37,969 bases of DNA, taken from assembly GCA_965657935.1 (NCBI GenBank), contig CBFHQE010000010.1, positions 1 through 37,969 of the forward strand, given 5' to 3'. A program made the translations under genes and the position numbers. The stretch is from Maricaulis sp965657935. Lineage in GTDB: Bacteria > Pseudomonadota > Alphaproteobacteria > Caulobacterales > Maricaulaceae. Within the stretch, counting starts at the first letter, position 1. Each line of letters starts with the position of its first letter. Of this stretch, positions 15,001 through 22,641 are shown in pieces. The notes under the pieces were generated by a model. It saw only the letters and a program-made list of their open reading frames with translations, searched no databases and was not told the origin of the DNA.

Positions 15001-15516
15001 GTGTCTGACGACGCCTACCCTCAACACAGACCCAATGTCGGTATCGCCTTGTTCAACGCGCGAGGCGATGTGTGGATTGGCAAACGCGACGCCGCTGAAC
15101 CGCCCTGGCAGTGGCAATTGCCCCAGGGCGGTATTGATCCGGGCGAGGCTCCCGAGGACGCGGCGCTTCGCGAGCTCTATGAGGAAACCGGCGTGAAGCC
15201 CGCAATGGTCAAGCCGTTGGGATCGATCCAACGCTGGATCGCCTATGATTACCCGCCGGACGTGCGCGACGATCCGCGTTTTGCGCGCAAGCGCCATCTG
15301 GGTCAGAAACAGCGCTGGTTCGCCTATCGCTTTCATGGCGGACCGGAAGACTTTGATCTTGAAGCCCATGGCGAGGTCGAGTTCTGCGACTGGCGGTGGG
15401 GGCGGCTGGACGAATTGCCGGAACTGATCATCCCCTGGAAACGCGATGTTTATGTCGAGATGGTGCGAGAGTTCGCCCGGTTTTCCAGGGGTGATGACGG
15501 TGCGAGACCGACCTGA
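15001..15516 (+). CDS. rppH: RNA pyrophosphohydrolase (Nudix)
   Basis: A 171-residue Nudix hydrolase of the RppH/IalA group, which removes pyrophosphate from the 5' end of mRNA and so starts decay, or cleaves dinucleoside polyphosphates. The family start RPNVGIALFNARGDVWIGKR, then WQLPQGGIDPGE, and the Nudix box at residues 43-65 (G...E..., RELYEETGV) are complete. The GTG start lies 2 bases after the deacetylase-like stop, consistent with coupling. Length and end are normal. Confidence 0.95.
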   Translation: MSDDAYPQHRPNVGIALFNARGDVWIGKRDAAEPPWQWQLPQGGIDPGEAPEDAALRELYEETGVKPAMVKPLGSIQRWIAYDYPPDVRDDPRFARKRHLGQKQRWFAYRFHGGPEDFDLEAHGEVEFCDWRWGRLDELPELIIPWKRDVYVEMVREFARFSRGDDGARPT

Positions 15517-15569
15517 CTTGATCGTGGCGGCGAACCGGCAAATGCTCATCCGTGGCCGGAGGGGCAGAC

Positions 15570-16454
15570 ATGCCGTTATCCTTTGCGAGTTTGGATACCT
15601 ATCGCCAGAGCGCGCGCTATTTTAGCGGTCCGCACGGGCGCATTGCGTGGTGGATGCGCGGGCAGGGCCGTCCGCTTTTACTGATCCACGGATTTCCAAC
15701 GTGTTCCTATGACTGGTCGCTTATCTGGCCTGGCCTGGTCAGCGACGGCTTCAATCCCATTGCATTGGACATGCTGGGGTTCGGCCTGTCCGACAAACCC
15801 GACACGCACCGCTATGACCTGATGCAGCAGGCCGATCTGCATATGCAATTGATGCACATTGCAGAGGTCGAGGCGTGTGACGTCGTTGCGCATGACTATG
15901 GCGTCTCAATTGCCCAGGAATTGCTGGCCAAACAGATTCGCGGGCGGCTGGGCTTTCGCATCAACTCGGTCAGTTTCCTCAATGGGGGTTTGTTTCCCGA
16001 CCAGCACCGGGCGCGTTTCATCCAGCGCCTCCTCAACAGTCCGCTGGGGCCAGTTTTAAGCAAGCTTTTGACGCGCCAACGGTTTGCGGCGTCATTTTCG
16101 GCGGTGTTTGGTGTTGATACCCAGCCCGACGAAGAGGAGCTGGACGCTTTCTGGGAATTGCTCTGCGAGCATGACGGGCACCGGATCGGCCATCTGCTGA
16201 TCCGCTATATCCAGGACCGCAAGCAACACGCACGACGCTGGATGGGCGCCCTGGCCGACGCCGGCGATACACGTCTGCAACTCATCAATGGAAGCCAGGA
16301 CCCCGTCTCCGGCCGCCACCTTGCGGATGCCTATGCCGAACGTGTGCAAGGGGCTGAAATCGTTCGGTTGGACGGGGCAGGGCATTATCCGCAATGGGAA
16401 GCGCCTGACGACGTTTTGGCCGCGCTCCGGGGCTTCCTGACGCCTGCGGCCTAG
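15570..16454 (+). CDS. alpha/beta hydrolase of the haloalkane dehalogenase/epoxide hydrolase type
   Basis: A 294-residue alpha/beta hydrolase with HGFP oxyanion motif (40-43) and DMLGFGLSDKP. The nucleophile elbow reads AHDYG, so the nucleophile is Asp109 rather than Ser, as in haloalkane dehalogenases and epoxide hydrolases. A likely acid is Asp244 (GSQDPVSG) and the base His272 (GAGHYPQWE). The substrate cannot be read from sequence. ATG 15570 has GGAGGGG 5 bases upstream. It is the last gene of the long plus-strand series and ends on the same CTAG that ends the convergent amidohydrolase gene. Confidence 0.88.
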   Translation: MPLSFASLDTYRQSARYFSGPHGRIAWWMRGQGRPLLLIHGFPTCSYDWSLIWPGLVSDGFNPIALDMLGFGLSDKPDTHRYDLMQQADLHMQLMHIAEVEACDVVAHDYGVSIAQELLAKQIRGRLGFRINSVSFLNGGLFPDQHRARFIQRLLNSPLGPVLSKLLTRQRFAASFSAVFGVDTQPDEEELDAFWELLCEHDGHRIGHLLIRYIQDRKQHARRWMGALADAGDTRLQLINGSQDPVSGRHLADAYAERVQGAEIVRLDGAGHYPQWEAPDDVLAALRGFLTPAA

Positions 16455-17953
16455 GGGTTGGCCGACAGGCGTTCACGCTGCACAGGCCGACCATCAAGGA
16501 TGACCCACCGGATTGAACGCATGGCAGCGATATCCTTGCGCGGATCTTCGCTGACAAGCAGAAGGTCGGCCTGTTTTTCCACCTCCACCGATCCGATTTC
16601 GTCCTCCAGTCCCAGCAGTCGGGCATTGTTGATGGTCGCAGCGGCCAGCACGTCCATCGGTGACATATCCATCTGGGCCATCGTCAGCATTTCCTGATAT
16701 CCATGCAGGCCGGGAGCGTTGGTATAGGTCGGACTTGAGGGTGTGTCGGATGCGAGTACCAGCTCTGCGCCATGGGCGTGCAGATATCGACCGACCGCGA
16801 TCACCCGGCGCAGGGCAGCGAGAGAGGTCTCGCCGGGCTCGCCCGTCGGAGGATGGCCGAGGAAATTCTCTGCGACGACCGGATTATCATCGACCAGGCG
16901 TTCAAGATTGTCCCGGAACCAGCCTCCGTGAGGGCCAGTGTGCCAGTCAATCAGTTCGCGCGGCAAGGTGGCCTGCAGAGCATCACTGGTCAGGAATTCC
17001 GGATCATAAAGCGACACCTCACCATGAATGACGCCCGTGGTGAGTTGCACGATGATGCCGTTCGCGATCGTGGCATCAAGCAGGTTCTCGATCTGGGTCG
17101 GCAGGCCAGTCTTCGAATTGACGGGAGCGCCATTCAGTTGATCCCAGTGCCAAAGCCCGTGCGCCATGACATGGACCCGGGCGTCCACAGCGGTTTGCCA
17201 AGATAACAGAGATGTTGCGTGTAACAGGTTGAAGAGCCCGCGCTCTTCAGCTTCGCGCGCGACACGATTCAACACTGCGGTCGGGGCGGTGTTAAAATCG
17301 AAGAGCCCACCGAAACCGGGCTCGTGGAAAGTCTTGATGCAAATTGCGTCGCCATCATTGGCGATGCGGTCAACGACAGCTTCCGGAGCATGCGCGGCGG
17401 GGTCATGATCTGTTGGAATGCTGTCCGCCTCATTAGGATCATAGATGTAATACGGCGTTTGGAATCGATATTCTTCCGGCTCGAAGGCCATACCGTAGCC
17501 ATTGGCGTAGGGCGCGGCGCGACAGGCGTAGAGCTGAGGCGAAAGCTCGAGTCTGTTCCAGCGGTCCACGAAAGACTGGAAGCGCGTCAGGTCGAGCAAG
17601 GTGGTGAAACCCCAATACAGATAGGAGCGTGGTTCCTGAAGGCGATAGGCGCGCACCAGCTCGATATTCTCTTCGACCATGTCGCCCCGCAGGCCGCCAT
17701 TGCCACCAAGGTGTACATGGCTGTCGATAAGGCCCGGGGTCAGATAGAGGCCCGCTGCATCGAGTTCCGTTTCGGATTCCTCAGCACGCAGGTCTGCATC
17801 AATCGCTGTGATGCGACCGTTCTTGACCCGGACATCCAGCGGCGTCTCTGAGACTGCGGCGTTGGGTGAGACGATGATGGCGTCCCGGATCAGGAGATCC
17901 TGCGAGGTGAGGGTGGACGCAAGGGCTAGGCTGGCCAGAAAGAGTGAGTTCAC
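16451..17953 (-). CDS. secreted amidohydrolase family protein
   Basis: A 500-residue metal-dependent amidohydrolase (imidazolonepropionase/dihydroorotase-like superfamily) with a signal peptide (MNSLFLASLALASTLT). The fold markers are in order: LTPGLIDSHVHLGG with H79 and H81, a likely carboxylated Lys207 (CIKTF), H245 (LLHATS), H265 (VMAHGLW), Asp403 (LVLASDTPS), and the C-terminal beta part GSVEVEKQADLLLVSEDP. So the metal site looks complete. Its GTG start overlaps the stop of the upstream paralogue in GTGA, making it the second gene of a two-gene operon. The substrate is unknown; secreted members include prolidase-like and N-acyl amino acid hydrolases. Confidence 0.87.
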   Translation of the reverse strand: MNSLFLASLALASTLTSQDLLIRDAIIVSPNAAVSETPLDVRVKNGRITAIDADLRAEESETELDAAGLYLTPGLIDSHVHLGGNGGLRGDMVEENIELVRAYRLQEPRSYLYWGFTTLLDLTRFQSFVDRWNRLELSPQLYACRAAPYANGYGMAFEPEEYRFQTPYYIYDPNEADSIPTDHDPAAHAPEAVVDRIANDGDAICIKTFHEPGFGGLFDFNTAPTAVLNRVAREAEERGLFNLLHATSLLSWQTAVDARVHVMAHGLWHWDQLNGAPVNSKTGLPTQIENLLDATIANGIIVQLTTGVIHGEVSLYDPEFLTSDALQATLPRELIDWHTGPHGGWFRDNLERLVDDNPVVAENFLGHPPTGEPGETSLAALRRVIAVGRYLHAHGAELVLASDTPSSPTYTNAPGLHGYQEMLTMAQMDMSPMDVLAAATINNARLLGLEDEIGSVEVEKQADLLLVSEDPRKDIAAMRSIRWVILDGRPVQRERLSANP

Positions 17954-19443
17954 AGGTCCGTGTCCTCGTAATGGTGGGCAGAAAGATCGGCGCGATCGAT
18001 GGGGTCGCCGTTCAGGAAGACGGTGGTGATGGAGCGATAGGCGTCGATCGAGTGCAGTGGATTGTTTTGCATCAACAGCAGGTCGGCGCGTTTTCCGGCC
18101 TCGATCGTGCCGATCTCGTCGGCGAGGTTGATCGCTTCAGCATTGCGACGCGTGGCCATATCCAGGATTTCGGCCGGACTTATACCGGCTTCGGCCAGCT
18201 CTCGCATTTCCCAGAACCCGTTGAGACCGGGCGGATTGCCCCAGCCAAACGTCCCGACAGCGGTATCGGTGCCGAAGATCAATGCATCCGAATTGGCGCC
18301 CAGATGGCCAAGAAACTGTTGGTAGCGTTCCTGATAACCTGCCATCAGGAGCGGTATTTGAATCTCATCCAAACGATTTCCGAGTATGACCTCGATAAAT
18401 GTGTCGCGCTGGGGCTGGGCATCGATGCGCAGAAACTCGACATAGGAAGAGGGCACTACGTCCAGCCAGTCGGCGTCCTGCAGGATATCCGGTTCGAACA
18501 TGGAACGTGTCTGGCCCAGTGTCCGGATGGTTGGCTGCAGCTGCAGGCCTCTCTCGGCGATGTCATCGGCAAGCTCAAACATCATCGGCGGTGCGTTCGG
18601 CTCGAGCAGGTCCACCGGCATGTCCCAGGGGCCATGAGCCATGACGTCTACGCCAGCCGCCAGGCCCATGCGGTGCGCCGCGGGTGTGGTGCCGTGAAGG
18701 AAAACGGTGAGGCCTCGCTCACGGGCTTCGCGCACCACTTCGGAAAAGATCGCCTGGCTTGGCAACGGCCATTCCGGACCATTCGGCAGCCAGGGCGCAT
18801 CCTCGAAATAGATCTTCACGCAGATCCCGCCGGAAGCCTGGATCGTCTCCAGAGTCGCCGCCGGCGTGTGCTCGGCTGGGTCAGAGCCTTCCGGGGGTTT
18901 CGGGGTGACATGGCGATCATGCAGGAAGTTGGGGAAGGCTTCCTCGACAGGCAGATGTGCCTGGTGCGCCATGAAGCCATTGGATGTCACAAGACCTTCG
19001 CCACAATGAAAGAGGCGTGGTCGGACGGGAGCGGCCTCGAAGGCGCGATTGGTCTCGAAATCCGCATTCAGCTCTACCAGGGTGGTAAACCCCCAATAGA
19101 GATAGCTGCGTGGCATTTGTTCGAAATAGGCATCCTGGAGCGCCAGGGCGCGTTCGCGCTCGACAAGCCCTGGGCGCAGACCTGTGGCATGTTAGAGTTG
19201 GACATGGCTGTCGATCAGGCCAGGGGTGAGAAACTGGCCGCTTGCGTCGATAACCTGCTCGGCATCATGAGGACGATTTGCCGGCTGGATGGTGAGAATG
19301 CGACCATCCTCGATCAGCACTGTCATGCCCTCAACGGGCGTGCCGCGTTCGGGTGAAACCAGCGTGGCGTTTTCAATGGCGAGGTCCTGTGCCAGAAGGG
19401 GCGAGGAGGCCAGCGCGGCGAGAACACTTATGACAAAGCGCAT
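17950..19443 (-). pseudogene. secreted amidohydrolase paralogue interrupted by an in-frame stop
   Basis: The reading frame from ATG 19443 to TGA 17950 is 498 codons, the same size as the downstream paralogue, but codon 84 is TAA (19192-19194). There is no frameshift: reading through gives LIDSHVQL-stop-HATGLRPGLVERERALALQ and then RSYLYWGFTTL, matching the paralogue's RSYLYWGFTTL. Two codons before the stop, the second His of the metal motif HxH is Gln (HVQ). All later parts look sound (CVKIYFEDAP, FLHGTTP, VMAHGPWDMP, IFGTDTAVG, GTIEAGKRADLLLMQ), so the break is recent or a sequencing error. The signal peptide (MRFVISVLAALASSPLLA) is intact. Restarting at ATG 19116 would give a protein without signal peptide or first metal ligands. 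Confidence 0.8.
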
Positions 19444-19452
19444 GTTTATGTC

Positions 19453-19479
19453 TTTCGGTTTGTAAAATTGATCCCGAAA
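19453..19479. promoter_or_regulatory. inverted repeat between amidohydrolase operon and AraC-type regulator
   Basis: TTTCGG (19453-19458) and CCGAAA (19474-19479) form an inverted repeat with a 15-base A/T-rich spacer in the 114-base divergent gap. Its position suits an operator for the adjacent regulator, but half-sites this short can occur by chance. Confidence 0.25.
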
Positions 19480-19557
19480 TTGCAGGTTTGCCTGTGCGTG
19501 CGCGTCCTGAATCGCAATCGCGGACGTGTGTTTGCTGGAATTTCTGCGGAGTGCGCC

Positions 19558-20574
19558 TTGTCCGCCCTTCTCTATGCCGGAGCGACCCTCGCCTTTGTCT
19601 TCGCCTTCTATCTGGCGACGGCAAAGGAAGGGGTGCGCACGTCTCACAGGCTGTTGGCTGCGGCCTTTGCCTTGATGGGGGTGCAGTTCCTGTTGTCCCG
19701 GCTGCAGTTCGACCTGCCGGCCCACTGGCTGGTGCAGACGCGTCCGGTGCTGGCGATGGTCCTACCGCCCTTGCTCTATCTTCACCTTCAGGTGGCGGAG
19801 CGCAGCGAGGCTCGCTTGCGGCCGGCAGATGCAGTGCACCTGGCTGGCCCGGTATTCATGCTGACTGTGCGCCTCTCTGGTGGGGAGGCCTGGTTTATCG
19901 ATGGCCCCATTCTGGCAGGGTTAGCGCTTTATGCGGCGCTGATCTGGTATCGCAGCCGCCGACCGGGGGGCGATTTTGCCGCGCGCGGTCCGGTGCTGGC
20001 TGCCTCGCTGCGGCGCTGGCGCTGGATGGTGTTCTTCTGGCTGGTCCTGACGCTGGTGGCGGACACGTGGATCACGTTCGAAATCACCTCACCACCTGCC
20101 CTGGAGGAGTCCCTGGGTTTTGGCATCGCCATACTCTTCTTGTCCGGCTTCTTTGGATATGCCCTGGTTTCGGTCCTGCATCGGTCCGGCCCGCTGGGCT
20201 GGGTGGTCGCACGTTTTCGATCGGCAGGGGCTGACGCTGAGCTGAAACATCAGCTGGAAGCACACATGCGCAGTCGTCGACCGCATCTCGATCCTGAGCT
20301 GAGCATTGCCAGACTGGCGCGTCAGCTCGGCGTGCCACAAAGACAATTGTCGCAGACCATCAACGCAATTCACGGCGTCAGCTTCAGTGTCTGGGTCAGC
20401 CAGTGGCGCGTTGAGACGGCCAAGCAGATCATGTGCACCGATCCCGGGAAAGGGTTGCTGGATGTGCTCCATGATAGTGGTTTCCAGAGTAAGTCCAGTT
20501 TCAACAAAGCCTTCAGGGACCTGACCGGCCAAACGCCCAGCGCCTGGCGGTCAGCGCGATCCGGGGACAGCTAG
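19558..20574 (+). CDS. membrane-bound AraC-family transcriptional regulator
   Basis: A 338-residue protein with about seven hydrophobic segments in the first 210 residues (around 2-22, 32-48, 62-76, 95-106, 115-131, 157-176, 187-207) and a C-terminal AraC/XylS DNA-binding domain (about 240-335). The first HTH reads LSIARLARQLGVPQRQLSQTIN and the second contains GFQSKSSFNKAFRDLTGQTPSAW, the family signature. The membrane part would sense a signal in or outside the membrane. TTG 19558 is chosen because GCGGAG lies 5-6 bases upstream and the first helix begins there; GTG 19528 or ATG-type starts further up are possible. It is divergent from the amidohydrolase operon, its probable target. Confidence 0.85.
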   Translation: MSALLYAGATLAFVFAFYLATAKEGVRTSHRLLAAAFALMGVQFLLSRLQFDLPAHWLVQTRPVLAMVLPPLLYLHLQVAERSEARLRPADAVHLAGPVFMLTVRLSGGEAWFIDGPILAGLALYAALIWYRSRRPGGDFAARGPVLAASLRRWRWMVFFWLVLTLVADTWITFEITSPPALEESLGFGIAILFLSGFFGYALVSVLHRSGPLGWVVARFRSAGADAELKHQLEAHMRSRRPHLDPELSIARLARQLGVPQRQLSQTINAIHGVSFSVWVSQWRVETAKQIMCTDPGKGLLDVLHDSGFQSKSSFNKAFRDLTGQTPSAWRSARSGDS

Positions 20575-20615
20575 TCCAGGATGGGGCTAGGGCGCGCCGC
20601 GGGGTGATTGGAAGC

Positions 20616-20740
20616 TTGACCGGTCTGAGAATGCGGGATGCATTTTCGCAAGTGGCTTGTCCCTCGCCATGCATAAACCATAACTTTATATTGCAGTGCA
20701 GCAATGTAGAACGCGCCTCTGACGAAACCGGACTTTCGTC
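20616..20740 (+). other. intergenic region with possible promoter and a hairpin
   Basis: In the 214-base gap before the next gene, CTTGACC (20615-20621) resembles an alphaproteobacterial -35 box with a poor -10 (around GCATTT, 20640-20645). A 7-bp hairpin GACGAAA (20721-20727) / TTTCGTC (20734-20740) with a 6-base loop would be in the leader. Neither is strong. Confidence 0.22.
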
Positions 20741-20788
20741 GCGACGAGTGGCCGGAACGGGACTCGCACACAATCAGAGGCATCAGGT

Positions 20789-21217
20789 TTGTCTGAACGG
20801 GATCGCGTTTACGCGAACACTTTCCGGCTGGCTGCGCTTGGCGCATTTTTGCTGGCTGTCCATTCCGCATTGTGGAGTGGTTTGATCATCGCGCAGTTCC
20901 TGGGAGCTGAGCTCGGCGAGTTCATGGGCATCAATGTGCACGTGGCCTATCTGACGCTGGGGCCGGCGCCCATGCTGTTGACGCTGTTGCTGACCGTGTT
21001 GCGTTCAGTGCTGTTTATACAAGTCCTTGGTCGCAGCCTTCAGGCGCTACCACTGCAAACGTTGATCGTGATTGTGCATGCGTGCCTGTTCATCAATCTG
21101 GCCTTCGAGACGACCTATGATTTCGCGATTGGCTATCTGGTCATCGGGGTGGAGGTTTGCCTCCTTTATCCCTTGTGGATGATGCGACGACCCATCAAGC
21201 AGGTCTTTGCCGAATAG
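20789..21217 (+). CDS. four-helix membrane protein of unknown function
   Basis: A 142-residue protein that is mostly hydrophobic. Four likely membrane helices are seen: about 13-36, 50-80 (long, with two Pro near its start), 86-104 and 109-130, with a basic C-tail (MMRRPIKQVFAE). TTG is the start; GAGG lies 8 bases upstream (20777-20780). No family is recognised. It is convergent with the ATP synthase operon and shares a bidirectional terminator with atpC. Nothing nearby tells its role. Confidence 0.7.
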   Translation: MSERDRVYANTFRLAALGAFLLAVHSALWSGLIIAQFLGAELGEFMGINVHVAYLTLGPAPMLLTLLLTVLRSVLFIQVLGRSLQALPLQTLIVIVHACLFINLAFETTYDFAIGYLVIGVEVCLLYPLWMMRRPIKQVFAE

Positions 21218-21218
21218 A

Positions 21219-21246
21219 AAAAGCCGCCCCGGAAGGAGCGGCTTTT
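21219..21246. terminator. bidirectional terminator between membrane-protein gene and atpC
   Basis: A perfect 9-bp stem AAAAGCCGC (21219-21227) / GCGGCTTTT (21238-21246) with a 10-base loop. It gives a U-run on either strand, so it can end both the membrane-protein transcript (starting 1 base after its stop) and the atpC transcript. Confidence 0.85.
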
Positions 21247-21268
21247 CTGTTGAGGTCTGCGCGCCTGA

Positions 21269-21670
21269 TCAGGCAGCCAGTGCAGCCTGCATGGCCTCGA
21301 ACTTGACCGCAAGAGCTTCTGCGTGTTCGCGCTCTTCATCAGACTTGGCTGCGGTGATGTCCTCTCGGGCATCGGCCAGGTCCTGAGCCAGCTTGTCGGC
21401 ATCGATCTCTGACAGCGGAATGGCTTCCTCTGCCAGGATAGTCAGGCCAGCCGGCGTCACCTCGGCGAAACCGCCGTGGATGAAGGTCTTCTCGGTCTCA
21501 TTGCCGTTCATGACAGTGATCGCGCCGGGGCGGATCACGGACATGAAGGGTGCGTGTTCGGGAAGAACGCCGAAATCGCCCTCTTCACCGGGAACGACAA
21601 CCTGATCGACATCGCCTGCAAACAGGCGGCGCTCAGGAGAGACAAGGTCAAAATGGAGTTTGTCAGCCAT
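21269..21670 (-). CDS. atpC: ATP synthase F1 epsilon subunit
   Basis: A 133-residue epsilon subunit, part of the central stalk of F1 and an inhibitor of ATP hydrolysis. The N-terminal beta sandwich is clear (LHFDLVSPERRLFAGDVDQVVVPGEEGDFGVLPEHAPFMS, HGGFAEVTPAGLTILAEEA); the C-terminal part is a helical Glu/Ala-rich hairpin. It is separated from atpD by a terminator and an unrelated secreted-protein gene, so its expression relative to the rest of F1 is not simply set by one operon. Confidence 0.96.
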   Translation of the reverse strand: MADKLHFDLVSPERRLFAGDVDQVVVPGEEGDFGVLPEHAPFMSVIRPGAITVMNGNETEKTFIHGGFAEVTPAGLTILAEEAIPLSEIDADKLAQDLADAREDITAAKSDEEREHAEALAVKFEAMQAALAA

Positions 21671-21685
21671 GGTGGAAACCTTTGT

Positions 21686-21715
21686 GTATTCCGGCGGTGT
21701 CTAGCAGGTCTTCAA
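21686..21715 (-). promoter_or_regulatory. weak candidate promoter for atpC
   Basis: On the minus strand, CTTGAAG (-35, 21716-21710) is followed after 17-18 bases by GGAATAC (-10, 21692-21686), within 20 bases of the atpC start. The -10 is poor. It is listed because atpC is cut off from atpD by a terminator and needs some source of transcript. Confidence 0.22.
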
Positions 21716-21755
21716 GCGCTTGTGGAGCCCTGTTTTCACATGGCTGCGATCAGGG

Positions 21756-22538
21756 CTAATCACCTTGCTGGCAAGCACCGATATCGCGCGTGATGTTTGC
21801 CCAGACATCCATCACGGCAGGGTTGCGGACGCCATCGATCTGAACTGTGACATTGGCGCCAAAATATGCGGAGACCGGAATCTCGATCAAGGTCCGTATA
21901 TGGATCGGCATGGGCGGAGGTGGAGGTGTGTCGGCGTGAACCGCCTGCCCGGACAGGTCCAGTGGTGGCTCCTCTGCGAGCCGCTCTCTCCAACGGGACA
22001 CTCCTGGGCATTCTGTCTCGGAAATTCGATTGACCTCGACATGTTCGAGCAGGCTGTTCCTCAATTCGCCGAAAAGTGAAAAATCCACCCCATTCAGCTG
22101 GTCTGCGGGGATGTTGCGCTCAGACAATTCCTGGGCGAGGGCCGCTCCGTCGAAGAATTCGACGGCAAGATCGTGAAAGACATCATCCCGCCCCTTGATG
22201 CGGGCTGATCGGTAAACCCACTCGCAGATCTGAGTATCCGCCCGAGAACAAAGGCGCAGATAGCTCGATTGTCTGAACTCGGTCCAATAGCCGGTGGAGG
22301 AGGTCATGCTGGGGCCTGTTTCCGTCTCGAAATATCCCTCTCTCAGGCCGGCGCCATGATAGGTGTCGTCGAGCAGTTCAACGGTCTGTCGGTTTATCCA
22401 ATTGCGCCACGCGGGCCAGAGCTGCGTGCCGTGATAGGCGCCAAACTGTTCCTGGGCGACCTCAGGGGCAGGTGGCGCCGGCGGTGGCGGTGAGACAAAG
22501 AGCATCGATGATGCGATTGAGGTCAGGATAGTCAGCAT
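21756..22538 (-). CDS. secreted protein of unknown function inserted between atpD and atpC
   Basis: A 260-residue protein with a signal-like N-terminus (MLTILTSIASSMLFVS) followed by a Pro/Ala stretch (PPPPAPPAPEVA). The mature part is soluble, with four cysteines (C97, C105, C177, C256) that could form two disulfides in the periplasm, and a second proline run (TPPPPPMP, about 204-211). No known domain is recognised, and there is no similarity to ATP synthase subunits such as the epsilon or zeta proteins. ATG 22538 has GGGGGGA just upstream. It lies after the atpD terminator and 85 bases before atpC, in the same direction. Confidence 0.75.
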   Translation of the reverse strand: MLTILTSIASSMLFVSPPPPAPPAPEVAQEQFGAYHGTQLWPAWRNWINRQTVELLDDTYHGAGLREGYFETETGPSMTSSTGYWTEFRQSSYLRLCSRADTQICEWVYRSARIKGRDDVFHDLAVEFFDGAALAQELSERNIPADQLNGVDFSLFGELRNSLLEHVEVNRISETECPGVSRWRERLAEEPPLDLSGQAVHADTPPPPPMPIHIRTLIEIPVSAYFGANVTVQIDGVRNPAVMDVWANITRDIGACQQGD

Positions 22539-22581
22539 GCGGTTCCCCCCGAAGATGGGGCTAGCCAATCATGCACGTAAC

Positions 22582-22615
22582 CAAAAGAAAAGGCCGGTCC
22601 CAATGGAACCGGCCT
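22582..22615 (-). terminator. intrinsic terminator after atpD
   Basis: On the minus strand an 8-bp stem AGGCCGGT/ACCGGCCT (22591-22598 with 22608-22615) is followed by TTTCTTTTGG (22590-22581). It lies 27 bases after the atpD stop and before the secreted-protein gene and atpC, so the atpHAGD transcript probably ends here at least in part. Confidence 0.8.
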
Positions 22616-22641
22616 GATCCTTGCGGAAAATGGTGGGGCGC

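Noticed and set aside
19116..19443. A frameshift in the amidohydrolase gene
   Set aside because: The two parts are in the same frame (75 bases, 25 codons apart); the lesion is an in-frame TAA, not an insertion or deletion.
21726..21757. Inverted repeat AGCCCTG/CAGGGCT before atpC as a terminator
   Set aside because: The loop is 18 bases and no U-run follows on either strand.
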